From a virus, in the IMG/VR virus record IMGVR_UViG_3300045789_000560, positions 1 through 42,706 of that record: a stretch of DNA of 42,706 bases. The stretch is one strand, 5' to 3'. The translations under genes and the position numbers were made by a program. Position 1 is the first letter of the stretch. Every line of letters starts with the position of its first letter. Under the pieces are notes generated by a model. The model did not search any database and was not told the DNA's origin. It saw only the letters and a program-made list of their open reading frames with translations. Below are positions 7,137-15,857 of this stretch, one piece after another.

Positions 7137-7962
7137 ACTTGAAGTTCGAGATCAAAAGCTCGGCGCGGCTGCCTCGGCTGTCGTTCTGTTTGCCGATCGT
7201 ATAGGTGGTTGCCACCTCTGTCACCCGGAACTCGGCGAAGGTTTCACGGATAGCTGGCACATCATTGATCGACATCAGGAAGCGGCCTTTGATCCGGCCG
7301 AGCTGCTGTGCCATCCGATCGAACTCGTCACGGCCGAACAGCTCCTTGCCGTAGTCGCCCTCGCAGCCCCAGTAGGGCGGGTCCAGGTAGAACAGCGTTT
7401 CCTTTCCATCGTAGCGCGTGATGAAGTCGGCATAGTCCAGACATTCGATCACCACGCCTACCATGCGCGTGTGCAGATCTTCGAGCATCGGCTCGAGCGT
7501 TGTCAGGTTGAACCGGCCGGGCCGATCCTTGGCAACACCGAAGTTGCGGCCGGAGACCTTACCGCCGAAGGCTGTGCGTTGAAGGTAAAGGAACCGCGCT
7601 GCGCGCTCGAGGTCGGTCAAGGTGTTCGGATCGGTATCGACCAGGCGCAGAAACTCGGCACGGGTGGTGAGTTGGAAACGCAGCACCTCAAGGAACTGGG
7701 GATAGTGCCGTTGCAGGATCCGGAACAGGTTGCTGACATCACGGCCGAAGTCGTTGATGACCTCGCAGCGCGGCCGCATCGAGCGGCGCAGAAAGATGCC
7801 GCCCATGCCAACGAATGGCTCTGCGTAGGTCTTGTGCTGGACGCCATCGAGGATGGCGGTAATCCGCTTCGCCAGGTTGCGTTTGCCACCCATCCAAGGG
7901 GCGACCGGATTGATGGGTTCAACGGGGTTTAAAAGGTCTCTTTTCATAGGGTGTAGAATCAT
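7129..7962 (-). CDS. Dam-type (D12 class) DNA adenine-N6 methyltransferase
   Basis: This 277-aa enzyme would transfer a methyl group from SAM to adenine N6. PWMGGKRNLAKRI (22-34) is the D12-class N-terminal box, EPFVGMGGIF (48-57) is SAM motif I, and DPPY (194-197) is the catalytic motif. Length matches the Dam family. The first ATG is 7962; the one at 7947 (MKRDLLNPVEP) is an alternative, and neither has an ideal ribosome site. The gene occupies the right-end position held by mom in Mu, suggesting protection of phage DNA against host restriction. Specificity (GATC or other) cannot be read from the sequence. Confidence 0.88.
   Translation of the reverse strand: MILHPMKRDLLNPVEPINPVAPWMGGKRNLAKRITAILDGVQHKTYAEPFVGMGGIFLRRSMRPRCEVINDFGRDVSNLFRILQRHYPQFLEVLRFQLTTRAEFLRLVDTDPNTLTDLERAARFLYLQRTAFGGKVSGRNFGVAKDRPGRFNLTTLEPMLEDLHTRMVGVVIECLDYADFITRYDGKETLFYLDPPYWGCEGDYGKELFGRDEFDRMAQQLGRIKGRFLMSINDVPAIRETFAEFRVTEVATTYTIGKQNDSRGSRAELLISNFKWD
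7915..7936 (-). repeat. Dispersed GTTTAA repeat, copy 2
   Basis: On the minus strand TTTTAAACCCC is followed by GTTGAACCC. It lies within the first codons of the methylase. Confidence 0.45.
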
Positions 7963-8048
7963 GCCTCAATGCCGGTCCCTTCGAAGGGTGGAGCGGCCAT
8001 AAGCTTTTGCTGGTCGGCGGGGTCGGATGTGAGAGTTTGGCCCCGTGT

Positions 8049-8097
8049 CGAGGGGCGTTAGCGCGCCCCTTGGCCTCCGTTAAACGGAGGTCTTTTT
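8049..8097. terminator. Two tandem hairpins before the methylase gene
   Basis: CCTCCGT-TAA-ACGGAGG (8074-8090) overlaps the DUF1353 gene stop and is followed by TCTTTTT on the plus strand. Next to it AGGGGCG...CGCCCCT (about 8052-8070) forms a second stem. In the direction of late transcription no T tract follows, so true termination on the minus strand is uncertain. They may separate methylase expression from the tail operon, or terminate plus-strand readthrough. Confidence 0.45.
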
Positions 8098-8454
8098 GAA
8101 GGCCCATTGACAAAAGCGGCGAATGAGCATCCCAAAATAAGCAAAGCCGGTGCGGACGGCCGGAGCCTTTTCACTCAGTGCGACGGCGCGCCATTGGCTG
8201 TCGGCTTCAAAGCCCCGTGCGCCTTGTTCCAGCAGAACATCATGGATGAGAGCGGCCTTCAGGAAGAATGGATCGTCGGGTGACCAGAGCCATTGCAGGC
8301 TGCGCGGCACCGAGCTTTCAAACTCGCGGCCGGGCGGGATGTCCAGGACATAGGGCGATCCTTTCCACATCAGGTTCCAGGACACGGTTTGGGTGGTCAC
8401 ATAGCCCCGCGCGCCGCCTTTGCGGCACCAGGACACGTCAGGTGTTGAATTCAA
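8080..8454 (-). CDS. DUF1353-family phage protein
   Basis: This 124-aa protein has the pattern of DUF1353: PPGREFESSVPRSLQWLWSPDD followed by AALIHDVLLEQG. It is common next to tail genes in alphaproteobacterial phages and has no settled function. The best start is TTG at 8454, preceded six bases earlier by GGAGG. It overlaps the end of the small basic gene upstream by 17 bases. A hydrophobic patch near the C-terminus (TGFAYFGMLIRRFCQW) might touch membrane. Confidence 0.7.
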   Translation of the reverse strand: MNSTPDVSWCRKGGARGYVTTQTVSWNLMWKGSPYVLDIPPGREFESSVPRSLQWLWSPDDPFFLKAALIHDVLLEQGARGFEADSQWRAVALSEKAPAVRTGFAYFGMLIRRFCQWAFKKTSV

Positions 8455-8623
8455 TTTCCGCCTCCACCTTGTCAGAATTGAGCATTGCCGCTGCGATCAT
8501 CGAGAGGCGTGCTTGTTGGGTGACTGCATGCACCGGATCGATCATCAAAACCCGTTTCGGTTTTGCTTGGGCTTCCCGTTTTGCGGCTTGGGCGGCTTTA
8601 CGTTTGTTTTTCTTGCGTGGCAT
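8438..8623 (-). CDS. Small Lys/Ala-rich basic protein
   Basis: This 61-aa protein begins MPRKKNKRKAAQAAKREAQA and is very basic in its first 25 residues. ATG 8623 shares a base with the gpD stop (TGATG). Such proteins occur after tail gene D in related prophages. Function is not known; the basic N-terminus suggests nucleic-acid or membrane-surface contact. Confidence 0.55.
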   Translation of the reverse strand: MPRKKNKRKAAQAAKREAQAKPKRVLMIDPVHAVTQQARLSMIAAAMLNSDKVEAEIEFNT

Positions 8624-9600
8624 CACTCTTTCTCCTCGTTGTCGCGCTCAGCATCGAAGCTGGTGGTAAGTGTGTCGGTCAGGCGGTGCTGGACACGGGT
8701 GATCAACCACTCGCCGGTCAGCTCGGGTTTGATGCCCTGGAGATCGACCTTGGCCTCGGCCATCAGATCACCCCAGAAGCCGCCCAGCTCGATACTGATC
8801 TTGCCGCTGGCCCGGCGTGACCGCTCAAGGGCGGCGTCGGCCGCGCTCTGAGCCTCGGCCTCGGTCGGGTAACCATGGCGCAGCGCCAGCTCTGGCTCCT
8901 TGTCCCCGGCCGTCACTTTGTGGGTCGTGGCTGTGGCGCGCTCACCCCACTCGGCTGTCACGCGACCGTATTTGCCGCGCCCGGTGACCTTCCAGGAGCC
9001 GCCCTTCATCTGGGTGCGATGAACCACGAAGACGGGCAGCTCGGAGCCATCAGCCGCCTTGCCTTCGCCGCGCTTGGTGAAGACCAGGTATTCGCCTGCG
9101 GGCTTGGAGACTGCATCGAGGCCCTTGGCGAGCCGGGTCAGGAAGTTGAGATCGCTCTCTGAGGTCTGGGCCTGATAGGCGTAAAAATGCGCCTTCAAGC
9201 TGTCGCTCACCTGCGGTTTAAGCCCATGTTCACCAGCAATCTTTCCGACGATGTCCTCGATAGTCACGTCGCGCCAGCTCCGCGTCTTGCGGGCACGGAT
9301 GCCGCCCAGCATGTCGGCGGCCTTAGCGCTGATCGTCATGGTGTCGGGCGCGATCTCGCCGCTCGTATCGTCGACAACATAGGTGCCAATCTCGACCAGA
9401 GCGCCTTTGAAGCCGAGGGCGATCTGTAGCTTTGCGCCCGTCTCAGGCAGCGCGACCAGGTAATCGCGGTCATCCACCATGATCTCGGCCGTGTCGGACT
9501 TCTGGCCCGCCTCATCGATGATGGTCAGGCTGGTGAGGCGGTCCTGGAAGTTGCCGGTGACATCCGTTCCGTCAGCGATGATTTGATAAGCGACGTGCAT
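8623..9600 (-). CDS. D: P2 gpD-like baseplate hub protein
   Basis: This 325-aa protein (MHVAYQIIADGTDVTGNFQD) belongs to the phage late-control gene D family. Despite that historical name it is a baseplate hub related to T4 gp27. Diagnostic stretches are LTIIDEAGQKSDTAEIMVDD, VGTYVVDD-like strands in the first third, and AYQAQTSESDLNFLTRLAKGLDAV in the middle. It closes the P2-type tail block after U and X and would sit between the tail tube and the gpV spike. Length is typical. Confidence 0.88.
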   Translation of the reverse strand: MHVAYQIIADGTDVTGNFQDRLTSLTIIDEAGQKSDTAEIMVDDRDYLVALPETGAKLQIALGFKGALVEIGTYVVDDTSGEIAPDTMTISAKAADMLGGIRARKTRSWRDVTIEDIVGKIAGEHGLKPQVSDSLKAHFYAYQAQTSESDLNFLTRLAKGLDAVSKPAGEYLVFTKRGEGKAADGSELPVFVVHRTQMKGGSWKVTGRGKYGRVTAEWGERATATTHKVTAGDKEPELALRHGYPTEAEAQSAADAALERSRRASGKISIELGGFWGDLMAEAKVDLQGIKPELTGEWLITRVQHRLTDTLTTSFDAERDNEEKE

Positions 9601-9603
9601 GGA

Positions 9604-9807
9604 TCAGCCCCAGAGCCGGATCGGTTTGCGGACGGTTTGCTCCGGCACAATGGGCAGCTCGATCAGAATGCCCTTCGGCAAAACAGGCCCAAGTGCGGCT
9701 AGACCGGGGTTTGCGTCATAGACGGCGGCCGTCATGTCCTCGCGGCCGTAGTGGGCCTTGCAGATGGCATCGACCATGTCGCCGTCGATCGTGCGGTGGG
9801 TGCTCAT
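9604..9807 (-). CDS. X: P2 gpX-like tail protein (LysM-like)
   Basis: This 67-aa protein has the short LysM-like form of P2 gpX: MVDAICKAHYGREDMTAAVYDANPGLA then VLPKGILIELP. The family is found between U and D and helps baseplate hub or tube assembly. The start overlaps the stop of U (ATGA). Length and order agree with P2. Confidence 0.85.
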   Translation of the reverse strand: MSTHRTIDGDMVDAICKAHYGREDMTAAVYDANPGLAALGPVLPKGILIELPIVPEQTVRKPIRLWG

Positions 9808-10235
9808 AGCAGACCTCCGATATACGAGGCCAAGCCGCCTGCGTCAGGGCCATAGCTCTTGAGCGTGAGCGAGAACTCGATCTTGCGGGGCGCGCCGTCA
9901 CGCAGGAAATAGCTCTTGCGCTCTTCGACCCGCACGATGACCCAGCGTTTCCAAACCCAGCCGAGACCATCGACCATCATCATCGGCAGGCCGGTGCCCG
10001 CCTTCAGACGCATCAGATCGACCTGGCGCAAGCCGCCCTTAAAGTGGGGATAGATCATGCCCTCGATCGTGACCTCCTGCGTGTCGGGACCGAGATACTG
10101 CAAAGCCGGTTCACGGCCGATCCGATCGACCTTGTTCCAACGATAGCCCGCGCTGCGTGAGAATTGCTGGTAAGCCCCATTCGTCATTCCGAACCGGAAG
10201 CTGCCAAGCGCCATCATGACCAGTCCAAGCTGCAT
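9804..10235 (-). CDS. U: P2 gpU-like tail completion protein
   Basis: This 143-aa protein has the gpU signature FGMTNGAYQQFSRSAGYRWN and RIGREPALQYLGPDTQEVTI, ending in a small-residue tail. gpU is a tail terminator/completion factor of P2-type contractile tails. Its ATG shares a base with the tape-measure stop (TGATG). Length is normal for the family. Confidence 0.88.
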   Translation of the reverse strand: MQLGLVMMALGSFRFGMTNGAYQQFSRSAGYRWNKVDRIGREPALQYLGPDTQEVTIEGMIYPHFKGGLRQVDLMRLKAGTGLPMMMVDGLGWVWKRWVIVRVEERKSYFLRDGAPRKIEFSLTLKSYGPDAGGLASYIGGLL

Positions 10236-13200
10236 CAGTAATCCACCCCGTCATGTAGATCCGCGCGCCGGGCATCTTCGCGCCGCGACAGACGCCGCTC
10301 GACCTCGCGGCCGATGTCTTCCACGCTCATGCCCTGCGTTGGATAGATGTTGATCGTGACCGTATCGCCCTCGCGGGTGATCTGAGGAGCGGCGGCCGGG
10401 GCCGACATCACCGGGCGTCGATCGAGCGTCTCGACGATCTCGGCCTGTGACGGCATCGCCGCGACGGGCGCGGCCATCGCCGAGGCAGCCATTGCCGCCT
10501 TCAAAACGCGACCAGGCAGAATGGTGCCTGACACACCGGGCACGAAAATCTCTGGGCTGCGTTCGCCGACCAGGTAAGGCATGCCCGCGCGCACCGGGCC
10601 ACCGCGATCGCGCGCACCGTCTGGGTTGGCCGCAGATGCAGCGGCAACGCCTGAGCTGTTCTGAAGCAAGGCAGACAGGCGGCGCGCCTTGACCAGCGCC
10701 TCGTCGATCGAGGCGGTGTCGATGTCCGGGCGCACATCAGTTTCGTTGATGAACATGAGCGCCTGGGTCAGCGCATCGGCTTCGGCCTTTGCCTGCGCCT
10801 GACGCTCGATGACGGCCGCAAGTTCGGTTTCCAGGCGGGCCAGCTCTTGACCTTGTGTGCCGTTCTCAGTCAGCGAGGCGATCATAGCCTGGCGGTTTGC
10901 AATCAGGGCCTCTAGGGCGCGGGCCTCATCTTCGAGAGTGGCAAGCTCGGTTTGATCGCCAGCGGCGCGAGCAGCCGAGATCAGCTCCTGGGCGGAGGCA
11001 AGATCGGCCTGCGCGTTCTGAAGCTCCTGGACATAGACAAAGGCTTCAGGCGGCGGTGTCATGCTGGCTTGCAGATCCGCGATCTGGCGGCGCAGCTCGT
11101 CTTCGCGCAGTTGTAGCTCGAGCTGATAGCCTTCGGTCGGCAGAACCGGCCCAATGCTCTCGATCGTGCGAACGGCGTCCTGCTGCTCTTGAGGCAAAGC
11201 CGCAAACTCGGCCGTCTCACTCAAGGCGGGCACCGACACCTCGGGTGCATCCTCAGCGCCGGTCACCCAGTTCCAGGCATCCTGCATCCAGTCTGGCACG
11301 ATGCCAGACAGCTTGTCTGAGATGGCGGCAACCATCTGGGGCACAAGGGAAGCCATGCCGTCCCACAGCCCTTGTAACAACTCAACACCGACATCGAAGA
11401 GGCTGATTTCACTGAAGGCTTCAACGATCCTGTCAGGCACTCCAAGCAAGCTCATGATGTAGGTTACAAGGCCCTGCGCACCTTGCATCGCCAGCGTGAA
11501 CGGATTGAACTCGGCCAGGAGTTTAAACACCCCGTTTAACAACCCCTCATCAAAGGCCGCTTTGACCGCATCCACCTTCTCGATGAAGAAGCTGACGATC
11601 TGATCCCAGTTGTCATAGACGACATAGGCAAGCGCGGCGACACCGGCGATGATCAGCCCGATCGGGTTGGTGAGCATCAGAACACCGAGGCGGATGAATG
11701 CCTTGGATAAGAGGCCAACGCCGCTCAGCAGCCATTTGATCGGGCCGGTCGCAACCCACGCCAGAACACGGCCAGCGGTGCGGATCGGAGCCATCGGGAA
11801 CCTCCAGATCAGGCGAAGCGCGAAGTACCAGGCGTAGAGCTTGGCGACGGTGCCGATCAGCCCTTTGTTCTCTTCGATCCAGCGCGCGACGTTACCGACC
11901 ACTTGACCGAGCGCCTCTCCGGCGTTCTGACCCCAGCTCAGCCATTGCTCTTCGGTCGCATCCATTGGACCGAGCAGGTTGGTGAACCACTCCCAAATCC
12001 GGCGCGCATAATCGATGATGCTGTCGAGCATGGGCGCGGCCGGGCCGAGCGCCTCGCGGAAGGTGCGCCAGAACCCGACAAAGAAGGTCTGCAAGCCCTC
12101 CCAGTTGTTGTAGATCCAGATGCCCGCCATCGCGACACCGGCCAGCAATGCACCGATGCCTGTGGCAAGGAACGCAAGGCGGATCGCGATCAGCGCACCG
12201 CGCACCAGTTTCATCGGGTTCAAGAGCGCCAGCAGCGCCCGGCCGAGACGTGGCAGAAGCACCAGGAGCCAGCTTCCGGCACGGATGATCTGCAAGATCG
12301 GCGTCAGCATCGAGAACAGCACCCAACGCAACGCGATCGAGCCAAGGCGGAAGAACAACAGGCCTGCTGTCAGCTTGAAGATCATGCTGATCAACTCTGG
12401 GTGCGCCTCCGCCCAGATGCGAACGCTTTCGATCACCGGAATGATCGCGTCGAGCAGCTCAACAATCTGAGGCAGCAAGATTGACCCCACTGAAATAGCG
12501 AGGCTCTCGGTCATACTCTGAAGCCGCTTGATCGCCCCTGCGGCCGTGTCATTCATACGTGCGGCGATACGCGCGGCTGATCCGGTCTCAGTCAGGGTTT
12601 CCGCATAGGCCTGCAACGCTCCGCTGCCCGCCTGTTCAAGCAGAACTGCCGCTGCGCTGGCAGCTTCCATGCCAAAAATATCGTTGATCAGTTTAGCCTG
12701 TTCACCAGTGCCGAGACGCTGAAGACCTTCATTCACTTCGGCGAGGATTGTCGGCATATCGCGCAGGTTGCCGCTGGCATCGACGGTCTGGACGCCCAGT
12801 TCGGCCATTGCGTCGGCCGCAGGTTTCGGCAGGGCCGCGAGGCGCAGCATCATAGCCCGAAGCGCGGTGCCCGCCTGGCTGCCTTGGATACCAGCATCAC
12901 CAAGCTTGCCTGCCATCGCGGCCGTCTGTTCGAGCGACACACCAAGCGCCTGGGCGTTCGGCGCGACATATTTCATGGTCTCGCCGAGCATGCCCAAATC
13001 GGTGTTCGAACTGGTGAAGGTGTTGGTCAGAACATCACCGAGATACCCCATCTCTCCCGCCTGCATGCCAAAGCCGGTCAGAATGTTGGAAGCGATGTCG
13101 GAGGCACGGGCCAGATCGATTGCGCCAGCACTGGCGAGTTGCAACATACCCGGCATGGCGTCGATGGTTTCACTCGCCTCGAAACCGGCCATTGCCAAGA

Positions 13201-13588
13201 ACTTCATCCCGGCTGCCGCCTCCGATGCCGCCCAGGGCGTTGTTGCACCCAGCTCGCGGGCGGTCTCTGTCAGCCTAGCAAGCTCTTCGTCATCGGCGCG
13301 GGCGACGGCGGCGACCTCGGCCATCGAGCGTTCAAAGTCGATCGCAGGGCGCAGTGAAGCAGCCAGCGATCCGGCCAGGGCGGCGACCCCGAAGGCTTCG
13401 CCCATGAGCGCCGAGCGGCGGGCCTGATTTGCGGCCAGTTGCTCATTGGCCCAGGCGACACCGGCGCGGCCCGTCTCTTCGGTGACCGCGCCGATCTGGC
13501 GGAGGGAGTTCGTGACGGCACGTGCCGGGCCGGTTGCCTGATCCACCAGCTTCAGAATGAGCGCAATGTTCAGGTCGCCAGCGGCCAT
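10235..13588 (-). CDS. T: Tail tape measure protein (TP901 type)
   Basis: This 1117-aa protein would set tail length and occupy the tube lumen. The N-terminus (MAAGDLNIALILKLVDQATG) leads into a TP901-like core, DFERSMAEVAAVARADDEELARLTETARELGAT, typical of tape measures. The middle has several hydrophobic segments (about 400-660). A coiled-coil-rich stretch lies near 820-930 and a Pro/Ala-rich tail follows. It lies between E/E' and U exactly as P2 gene T. The start is ATG 13588. Confidence 0.92.
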   Translation of the reverse strand: MAAGDLNIALILKLVDQATGPARAVTNSLRQIGAVTEETGRAGVAWANEQLAANQARRSALMGEAFGVAALAGSLAASLRPAIDFERSMAEVAAVARADDEELARLTETARELGATTPWAASEAAAGMKFLAMAGFEASETIDAMPGMLQLASAGAIDLARASDIASNILTGFGMQAGEMGYLGDVLTNTFTSSNTDLGMLGETMKYVAPNAQALGVSLEQTAAMAGKLGDAGIQGSQAGTALRAMMLRLAALPKPAADAMAELGVQTVDASGNLRDMPTILAEVNEGLQRLGTGEQAKLINDIFGMEAASAAAVLLEQAGSGALQAYAETLTETGSAARIAARMNDTAAGAIKRLQSMTESLAISVGSILLPQIVELLDAIIPVIESVRIWAEAHPELISMIFKLTAGLLFFRLGSIALRWVLFSMLTPILQIIRAGSWLLVLLPRLGRALLALLNPMKLVRGALIAIRLAFLATGIGALLAGVAMAGIWIYNNWEGLQTFFVGFWRTFREALGPAAPMLDSIIDYARRIWEWFTNLLGPMDATEEQWLSWGQNAGEALGQVVGNVARWIEENKGLIGTVAKLYAWYFALRLIWRFPMAPIRTAGRVLAWVATGPIKWLLSGVGLLSKAFIRLGVLMLTNPIGLIIAGVAALAYVVYDNWDQIVSFFIEKVDAVKAAFDEGLLNGVFKLLAEFNPFTLAMQGAQGLVTYIMSLLGVPDRIVEAFSEISLFDVGVELLQGLWDGMASLVPQMVAAISDKLSGIVPDWMQDAWNWVTGAEDAPEVSVPALSETAEFAALPQEQQDAVRTIESIGPVLPTEGYQLELQLREDELRRQIADLQASMTPPPEAFVYVQELQNAQADLASAQELISAARAAGDQTELATLEDEARALEALIANRQAMIASLTENGTQGQELARLETELAAVIERQAQAKAEADALTQALMFINETDVRPDIDTASIDEALVKARRLSALLQNSSGVAAASAANPDGARDRGGPVRAGMPYLVGERSPEIFVPGVSGTILPGRVLKAAMAASAMAAPVAAMPSQAEIVETLDRRPVMSAPAAAPQITREGDTVTINIYPTQGMSVEDIGREVERRLSRREDARRADLHDGVDY
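11521..11546 (+). repeat. Dispersed GTTTAA repeat, copy 3
   Basis: The clearest copy: GTTTAAACACCCC directly followed by GTTTAACAACCCC, an imperfect 13-bp tandem pair inside the tape-measure gene. Confidence 0.55.
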
Positions 13589-13607
13589 CTCGTTTCCATT
13601 CCTATCG

Positions 13608-13817
13608 TTAGTTCAATGGGGGACGTCCCGTGTTGTTCTGAGCCTCGAAGCGTTCACGCGCTTTTTCGCGCCAGCGGGCCAACTCCTCGATCGACATGCC
13701 GTCCATCGCATCAGGCTGCCAATGGAAGACGGAGGCGATGTCGGCCATCGCATCCTCCACATCGTCGGGCAGCTTCAGGTATTCGCTTCCAACGCCTGAA
13801 GCTCCGACTTCTTCGCG
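13608..13817 (-). CDS. E': E' part of frameshifted tail chaperone E+E'
   Basis: This frame is reached by -1 slippage from gene E and encodes REEVGASGVGS... and then the P2 GpE' signature MADIASVFHWQPDAMDGMSIEELARWREKARER. It continues 69 residues to a stop at 13608, giving an E+E' fusion of about 155 aa. P2 and relatives make the same fusion as a tail-assembly chaperone acting with the tape measure. The frame could also be entered at an internal ATG (13748), but no good ribosome site favours that. Confidence 0.85.
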   Translation of the reverse strand, partial: REEVGASGVGSEYLKLPDDVEDAMADIASVFHWQPDAMDGMSIEELARWREKARERFEAQNNTGRPPLN

Positions 13818-14074
13818 AAAAAAAGCACGGCCTTCCCACAAAGGGCGATGAAGTCTGCCGGATCCAATGCGGCCACCTGCGCCGAGGTCAGGGCGGGCTG
13901 AGTGATACGCGGAAGCAGCTTGATCATGGCGTCCGTATCCATCTGAAGGACGTCGGTCATCTTGAGGCCACGCAGCTCGCCGGTCTGGGGCTTGCGCAGG
14001 TCGATGCCGGTCACGTCTTTGCCATCGATCTTGATGGCGGCGGACAGGGTCACGTCATGTTTCTTCTCGGTCAT
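13775..14074 (-). CDS. E: P2 gpE-like tail assembly chaperone
   Basis: This 99-aa protein starts MTEKKHDVTLSAAIKIDGKD, with LRKPQTGELRGLKMTDVLQMD and a C-terminus in ALEANT. It matches the P2 gpE/TAC family in size and in its place between tube (FII) and tape measure. A canonical slippery heptamer T_TTT_TTC lies in codons 84-86. Most ribosomes stop at 13775 and a fraction continue into E'. The ratio of E to E+E' is important for tail assembly in the relatives. Confidence 0.88.
   Translation of the reverse strand: MTEKKHDVTLSAAIKIDGKDVTGIDLRKPQTGELRGLKMTDVLQMDTDAMIKLLPRITQPALTSAQVAALDPADFIALCGKAVLFFAKKSELQALEANT
13817..13823 (-). promoter_or_regulatory. Programmed -1 frameshift site T_TTT_TTC
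   Basis: The minus strand reads CTT TTT TTC in the E frame. Slippage by -1 on TTT TTC leads straight into CGC GAA GAA of E'. The heptamer fits X_XXY_YYZ and resembles the T-run site used by P2. Confidence 0.85.
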
Positions 14075-14084
14075 AGTTCAATTC

Positions 14085-14107
14085 CTATTTGAAAGGGTGT
14101 TTTAACC
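14085..14107 (-). repeat. Dispersed GTTTAA repeat, copy 4
   Basis: Minus strand GGTTAAAACACCC followed by TTTCAAATAGG. It lies in the short gap between the tube gene and gene E. Confidence 0.45.
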
Positions 14108-14155
14108 GGGCGTGAACGGGGATGCGCTCACGCCCAGAAGTTCAATGCGGGCAGA

Positions 14156-14656
14156 TCAGAAGCCCATCGCGGCGCGCAGCTCGGCGAGCTGGTCCACACC
14201 GCCGATGATCCGCTTGCCTGCCTCGATGTCGATCTCGAACAGCTCGTCGCTGTCCTTCAGCATGCGGAAGTAATCGACCTCGAGCGTCAGCTTGAGCGGC
14301 ACGTCAGAGCCGGACTTCAGATCGCCGAAGTTGGTCACCGACCAGCGGCCACCCAGCGTGCCGACATAGCTGTCGGCCGAGAAGTCATGCTCGCCCATTG
14401 CACCAGGGCGCAGGGTCATGCGCTGGCGAGTGCCGAACATCTTGATCAGCTCGGGCGGCCATTCGGCGAGGGTCAGTTCGGCCTGCATGGCCTCCATGCC
14501 CATATCGACGGCGACAGGGCCATCCATGCCGCCACCACGGTGGCTTGCCGTTTGCATTTTCAGCTCGGGCAATTTGCCTTCGAGGACGCGGCCAGCGTAG
14601 CTGACCCCATCGACGAAAGCGTTGAAGTTGCGGATTGTGCGCGGGTACTGCATCAT
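14156..14656 (-). CDS. FII: P2 FII-like major tail tube protein
   Basis: This 166-aa protein has the tube-protein signature YPRTIRNFNAFVDGVSYAGR and VEVDYFRML-like strands near the end (LKLTLEVDYFRMLKDSDELF). It forms the inner tail tube. It follows the sheath gene as in P2, and length matches the family. The start is ATG 14656 or the next codon 14653. Confidence 0.9.
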   Translation of the reverse strand: MMQYPRTIRNFNAFVDGVSYAGRVLEGKLPELKMQTASHRGGGMDGPVAVDMGMEAMQAELTLAEWPPELIKMFGTRQRMTLRPGAMGEHDFSADSYVGTLGGRWSVTNFGDLKSGSDVPLKLTLEVDYFRMLKDSDELFEIDIEAGKRIIGGVDQLAELRAAMGF

Positions 14657-14668
14657 GACCAGTCCTCC

Positions 14669-15853
14669 TTATGCTGCCGCGCCGACCGAAGAGATCAGCT
14701 CGTCGTAGTAGGTGCCGTTGCGATGCGCGCGGAACACCAGGTGTTCGAGCGGCGCAGGCGGTTCAAAGTCGAAGTCGAGGTAGAGCTTCCCGGCCTTCAG
14801 GGTGGCTTCGGTGTTCAGCTCGGGATCCAGCCAGCAGTTGAAGCCCAGCAGCGCGCCGGTGTTGACCATCTGCTGACCAAACGCCTGGACGCCGTCACGG
14901 ATATCCATGAAGAGCTGCGCCGACATCGGGCGGTCCATCGCCCAGAGATGCGCGCGTTCGATGCTCTCATAGATGATGTCGGCCGTGCGGCGGACAGACA
15001 GGAAGGCCCATTGAGCATCAGGGCTGGTGCCCCGATTGCCCCAGAGGCGGAAGCCATCGCGGCGGATGATCGTCGCAACCTCGGCCTCGTTCATCCGGTT
15101 GGCCTCGGTCTCGGTCGAGCTGAGGTGGAAGCTGACCGGGCGTGCCGTGCCGGAGATCCCGTTGATCACCTGGTTGGACGGCGACCACCAGAAGCCCTTC
15201 TCGATGTCGCGCTTGGCGATCAGGCCAGCAACATAGCCCGAGGACGGCCGGGTCACATAGGAAGCCGACACATTGTCAAAGACCGTCACGGACGGATCGA
15301 CGATGAACAGGCGATCGGAACCCCAGTTCTGGCGTTCAGCCTTGGCGTCGGTCTCATTGGTGTTCGGGCCATCGGCAATCACCACCGCGCGCAGCTTCTC
15401 GGCCACGGCGATCAGGTTGGTGGTGACCGGACTGGCAGGATCACCAGGAGCGGTCTGTGTGAAACCGGGTGCGGCAAGGATGCGCGGCGTCAGGTCCAGC
15501 TTGGAAGCGGATGCCTCAAGCGCCCAGAGGCCGCTACCTTGCGTGGCATCGCCCACCACATTGGCCAGCGTGGCGGCAGCGTCAGCGCCTTCGGCCACTC
15601 GGACCATCACGGCCACGCTGGCTCCTTGCGCATAGATCGCCTCATAGGCGTCCTTAAGGGTGCCCGCGTCGCCGAGCAGCGCCGCCTTGCGCGGCCCCCC
15701 GATGAGAAGCGGGGTGTTTTCAGGGAACTCGGCGGCGTCGGCATCGGGGGCGGTGCCCACCAGGCCGATCACCGAGCTTTTGACGGTGCGAATGGGGCGA
15801 ATGCCGTCATCGATCTGGATGACTTCAACGCCGTGAAGAAACTGCTCGGGCAT
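14669..15853 (-). CDS. FI: P2 FI-like contractile tail sheath protein
   Basis: This 394-aa sheath protein begins MPEQFLHGVEVIQIDDGIRP at ATG 15853. The frame is open upstream as a shadow of the neighbouring gene, so the longer reading is rejected. Typical features are IRTVKSSVIGLVGTAPDADA near the N-terminus, IYAQGASVAVMVRV, and a C-terminal RVNFDFEPPAPLEHL-like stretch (YLDFDFEPPAPLEHLVFRA). Its presence shows a contractile tail. Confidence 0.93.
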   Translation of the reverse strand: MPEQFLHGVEVIQIDDGIRPIRTVKSSVIGLVGTAPDADAAEFPENTPLLIGGPRKAALLGDAGTLKDAYEAIYAQGASVAVMVRVAEGADAAATLANVVGDATQGSGLWALEASASKLDLTPRILAAPGFTQTAPGDPASPVTTNLIAVAEKLRAVVIADGPNTNETDAKAERQNWGSDRLFIVDPSVTVFDNVSASYVTRPSSGYVAGLIAKRDIEKGFWWSPSNQVINGISGTARPVSFHLSSTETEANRMNEAEVATIIRRDGFRLWGNRGTSPDAQWAFLSVRRTADIIYESIERAHLWAMDRPMSAQLFMDIRDGVQAFGQQMVNTGALLGFNCWLDPELNTEATLKAGKLYLDFDFEPPAPLEHLVFRAHRNGTYYDELISSVGAAA

Positions 15854-15857
15854 GGCT

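Noticed and set aside
5882-7138. 418-codon minus-strand frame spanning the phage border
   Set aside because: Crosses the insertion point and opposes two plus-strand genes; a composition artefact.
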